Shown piece by piece: positions 6,454 through 8,035 of a stretch of 8,035 bases of DNA. The notes beneath the pieces were generated by a model. The model ran no database searches. It saw only the letters and a list, made by a program, of their open reading frames with translations, and was not told the DNA's origin. The stretch lies in NCBI GenBank assembly GCA_023248785.1, contig JAHFDX010000036.1:1-8035 (forward strand), written 5' to 3'. Position numbers and translations under genes: made by a program. How positions within the stretch are numbered: position 1 is the first letter of the stretch; each line of letters starts with the position of its first letter. Source of the stretch: Myxococcales bacterium (lineage in GTDB: Bacteria > Myxococcota_A > Polyangia > Polyangiales > Polyangiaceae).

Positions 6454-6904
6454 ATCGGCTGACCCAATCGCCCCCTCCTCCTTTGGTTCCTCCCCCGCCC
6501 GCGAGGGAGGACTCAGCGATCCACGACTAAAACTTGCGGGCGGCGCGGTGGCCTTGGTTGGTGGACTCTTTTCGCTCCTCGCGTTTGCGTGGCGCGGAAC
6601 CGGCTTTGCGCTGTCGGTGTCACTCTCTGCGACGCTCGTTCTTTTGAACCTGTACGTCCTTGCCCGAGCGCTTGGCGCGATCCTGCGAGTTGGTGCGACT
6701 TCCAGCAAGCTTGGATGGACGTTCATGGCCTTCATCAAAACCGCCGCGCTTTTGGCTGTGGTTTACATCATTCTCACAAGGAAGCTCGTCGACCCCCTGG
6801 CGCTTGTGATAGGACTGGCTGCGCTCCCGGTGGGTCTGACCCTCGGATCTCTGTTGGGCGACAAGGCCGTACCCGCTTCGGTTTCGTCGCGCTCGAGAAG
6901 GTGA
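6428..6904 (+). CDS. atpI: AtpI-type ATP synthase F0 accessory protein (ATP_synt_I family)
   Basis: A 158-residue inner-membrane protein with four predicted helices at about 36-54, 58-80, 97-116 and 122-143, which matches the ATP synthase protein I fold. Asn74 in LLNLYVLAR and Lys104 in the third helix are polar residues of the type this family carries. AtpI is thought to assist c-ring assembly. The first 33 residues are hydrophilic and Ser/Pro-rich. The open frame reaches upstream to 6269, but that part is basic, lies inside atpZ and shows no family similarity. I therefore start at ATG 6428, just ahead of the family domain, with a modest AGGCAAGG upstream. It overlaps atpZ by 26 bases, and atpB starts 6 bases after its stop. 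The family is weakly conserved in sequence, so the call rests on topology plus position between atpZ and atpB. Confidence 0.82.
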   Translation: MDPRTNQTESADPIAPSSFGSSPAREGGLSDPRLKLAGGAVALVGGLFSLLAFAWRGTGFALSVSLSATLVLLNLYVLARALGAILRVGATSSKLGWTFMAFIKTAALLAVVYIILTRKLVDPLALVIGLAALPVGLTLGSLLGDKAVPASVSSRSRR

Positions 6905-6910
6905 TTCGCC

Positions 6911-7729
6911 ATGCCTGAACACACGACGTTCTTTTCCTACCTCATCGCAATACTCGGCTTGGGGAAGTATTTCGAGGGCGTGACCTTTGTCGACAAGAAG
7001 CCGGTACACAGTCTTTCGTCGGCCGAAGCGGTCATGGCAAGCGCATTCATCGTGCTGCTACTGATCGGCCTCGCGGTCGGTGTACGCGGCCAAGTTCAAA
7101 ACCACGACAAGGCTGTCGTTCCCGACGAAAAGCTCTCGCTCCGCACGTTCTTCGAACTCGTCGTCGGCTACTTCTACAACATGATGAAAGACATGATGGG
7201 ACCCAAGCGCGCCAAGCGGTATTTTCCGCTGGTCGGAACGCTAGCGTGCTTCATCCTGTTTTCGAACTTCCTCGGATTCATTCCGGGTTTTGTTCCACCG
7301 ACCTCAAATTGGAACGTCACGGCCGGGTGCGCGATCATTGTCGCCATTGCGTACAACTTCTACGGCCTGAAAGAGAATGGCTTTGGTTACATTAAGCACC
7401 TCTTCGGGCCATCGTTGCCTCTTGCACCCCTTATTTTCACAATTGAGGCGCTGACCGTCCTTGTGATTCGGCCCGTCACGTTGTCGATCAGGCTCATGCT
7501 CAACATGGCCGTCGACCACTTGCTGCTCAGCATCATGATGAGCCTCTTTGCGGTGTTTTTACCGCTTCCCATCATGGTCCTCGGCACACTCGTGGCGATT
7601 GTTCAGGTGCTCGTTTTCTGCCTCCTTTCGTCGGTGTACATCGCGCTTGCAACGGAGCACGACGAACACGCGCATGGGCACAGCGAGTCCACGCACGGAA
7701 AGGCGCATGCACACGCCGCGCATGCGTGA
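6911..7729 (+). CDS. atpB: F-type ATP synthase subunit a
   Basis: A 272-residue integral membrane subunit forming the two ion half-channels next to the c ring. Helices lie at about 40-58, 104-126 and 134-152, followed by two long C-terminal helices. The essential arginine is Arg194 in VTLSIRLMLNM, equivalent to E. coli Arg210. Gln232 in AIVQVLVF corresponds to Gln252. The expected PPTSNWNVT and FTIEALTVLVIRPVTLSIRL blocks are present. By ungapped alignment, E. coli Glu219 is replaced by His203 (preceded by Asp202), and the His245 position is Gly225. The tail from 250 to 272 has 8 His in 23 residues, an unusual extension. The ATG is preceded by GAAGGTGA at a workable distance. Downstream F1 genes are not visible; in several deltaproteobacterial lineages the a/c genes are separate from the F1 cluster. 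Confidence 0.97.
   Translation: MPEHTTFFSYLIAILGLGKYFEGVTFVDKKPVHSLSSAEAVMASAFIVLLLIGLAVGVRGQVQNHDKAVVPDEKLSLRTFFELVVGYFYNMMKDMMGPKRAKRYFPLVGTLACFILFSNFLGFIPGFVPPTSNWNVTAGCAIIVAIAYNFYGLKENGFGYIKHLFGPSLPLAPLIFTIEALTVLVIRPVTLSIRLMLNMAVDHLLLSIMMSLFAVFLPLPIMVLGTLVAIVQVLVFCLLSSVYIALATEHDEHAHGHSESTHGKAHAHAAHA
7704..7726 (+). promoter_or_regulatory. Small hairpin at the atpB stop, possible attenuator or RNA-processing site
   Basis: CGCATGC (7704-7710) pairs with GCATGCG (7720-7726), giving a 7-bp stem and a 9-base loop, with a possible G-U pair extending it. The stop codon follows at once, then four T. It is too short and T-poor for a convincing intrinsic terminator. It could partly terminate, or protect a processed 3' end between atpB and atpE. 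It may simply be a by-product of repeated Ala-His codons in the AtpB tail. Confidence 0.25.
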
Positions 7730-7855
7730 TTTTGAAATAACCCTCTCGGAAGCCCGCGCGCTCCTAGACTTTGGTCCGCAAAACGAATAAATCCCGTTCA
7801 CTCAAGCTTGTTTTCACTTGCGGTGCGCCTACCTATCTCAAAGGAGCCATTGAAG
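7730..7855 (+). other. atpB-atpE intergenic region
   Basis: These 126 bases hold no gene on either strand that I can support, and they form the only sizeable gap in the window. The region is more AT-rich than its surroundings and ends in a strong Shine-Dalgarno sequence. A weak sigma70-like pair, TTGTTT (7808-7813) and TACCTA (7830-7835) with 16-base spacing, would put transcription start very near the ribosome binding site. I do not consider it reliable. Imperfect complementarity between 7776-7784 and 7810-7823 could form a bulged stem. Confidence 0.5.
7840..7846 (+). promoter_or_regulatory. Strong ribosome binding site of atpE
   Basis: AAAGGAG lies 9 bases before ATG 7856. It is the best Shine-Dalgarno match in the window and fixes the atpE start, favouring 7856 over the in-frame ATG at 7862. 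Strong initiation fits the high copy number of subunit c in the ATP synthase. Confidence 0.8.
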
Positions 7856-8035
7856 ATGTCGATGAAAAAGCTCGTTCCCGCCGCTGTTGCCTTTGCAGCT
7901 ACGTTCCTGTTCCCGCTGCTTGCGTTTGCACAGACGAAAGCGGCCGAATCGAACATCTTCGACGTTCGCTCGATGGCGGCACTTGGCGCCGGAATTGCGA
8001 TGGGCATCGGGGTGCTTGGCGGTGCAATCGGTCAG
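7856..8035 (+). CDS. atpE: F-type ATP synthase subunit c, 5' part
   Basis: The first 60 codons are visible; the gene runs off the right edge. Residues 1-25 look like a Sec-type leader: MSMKK, a hydrophobic core, then PLLAFA with a plausible signal peptidase I cut before Gln26. Residues 26-38 are a short polar linker. From Met40 begins the first c-subunit helix, with the Gly/Ala-repeat LGAGIAMGIGVLGGAIGQ, the close-packing motif of c-ring inner helices. Subunit c forms the rotor ring that carries protons or sodium ions. The second helix with the ion-binding Glu or Asp is outside the window, so the coupling ion cannot be judged; the Gln at the visible end occurs in both types. Most c subunits have no leader, though such N-terminal extensions occur in some deltaproteobacteria-related lineages (from memory). 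Confidence 0.93.
   Translation, partial: MSMKKLVPAAVAFAATFLFPLLAFAQTKAAESNIFDVRSMAALGAGIAMGIGVLGGAIGQ

Noticed and set aside
7776..7823. Bulged stem between CCGCAAAAC and GTTT...TGCGG as a terminator or riboswitch ahead of atpE
   Set aside because: It has a large 25-base loop and a 5-base bulge, no T-run follows, and it matches no known riboswitch class.

Overview
The window reads as a chromosomal segment from a moderately GC-rich Gram-negative bacterium, most likely a myxobacterium-like member of Myxococcota. This is inferred from three traits: an FHA protein with an N-terminal ribbon-helix-helix-like segment, an ATP synthase c subunit with a cleavable-looking leader, and a block that starts atpZ-atpI-atpB-atpE. 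No 16S rRNA or other phylogenetic marker is present, so the assignment is tentative. All genes lie on the + strand and are packed very tightly. No tRNA, rRNA, insertion sequence, CRISPR array or prophage signal was seen.

Left part (1-3099): the 3' end of an unrecognised gene, an FHA-domain protein with a proline/alanine-rich linker, a ketopantoate-reductase-like Rossmann protein whose active-site signature is not recognisable, and an iron-sulfur/CCG-domain oxidoreductase subunit related to the GlcF/LutA/HdrD group.

Middle (3103-6070): a membrane-bound sensor histidine kinase with no response regulator in view, then rph (RNase PH) and rdgB/ham1 (XTP/dITP pyrophosphatase). Each joins the next by a 4-base ATGA or GTGA stop/start overlap.

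Right part (6067-8035): the membrane-sector half of the F-type ATP synthase. It holds atpZ (again joined by ATGA), atpI (26-base overlap with atpZ), atpB (subunit a) and, after a 126-base gap, the start of atpE (subunit c), which runs off the window. The gap before atpE is the only sizeable non-coding stretch. It begins with a small hairpin at the atpB stop codon and ends in a strong Shine-Dalgarno sequence, which fits a need for many more c subunits than a subunits.

From the FHA gene to atpB, no gap is longer than 16 bases, so the region probably behaves as one or a few long transcripts with extensive translational coupling. Most genes are ordinary housekeeping genes. The points most worth checking are the orphan kinase coupled to rph-rdgB-atp, the altered proton-path residues and His-rich tail of AtpB, the leader on AtpE, a dnaX-type slippery heptamer in atpZ, a 12-codon mini-ORF ahead of the FHA gene, and an excess of the palindrome CGATCG confined to the first 5 kb. 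I see no clear evidence of a wholly new multi-gene system.
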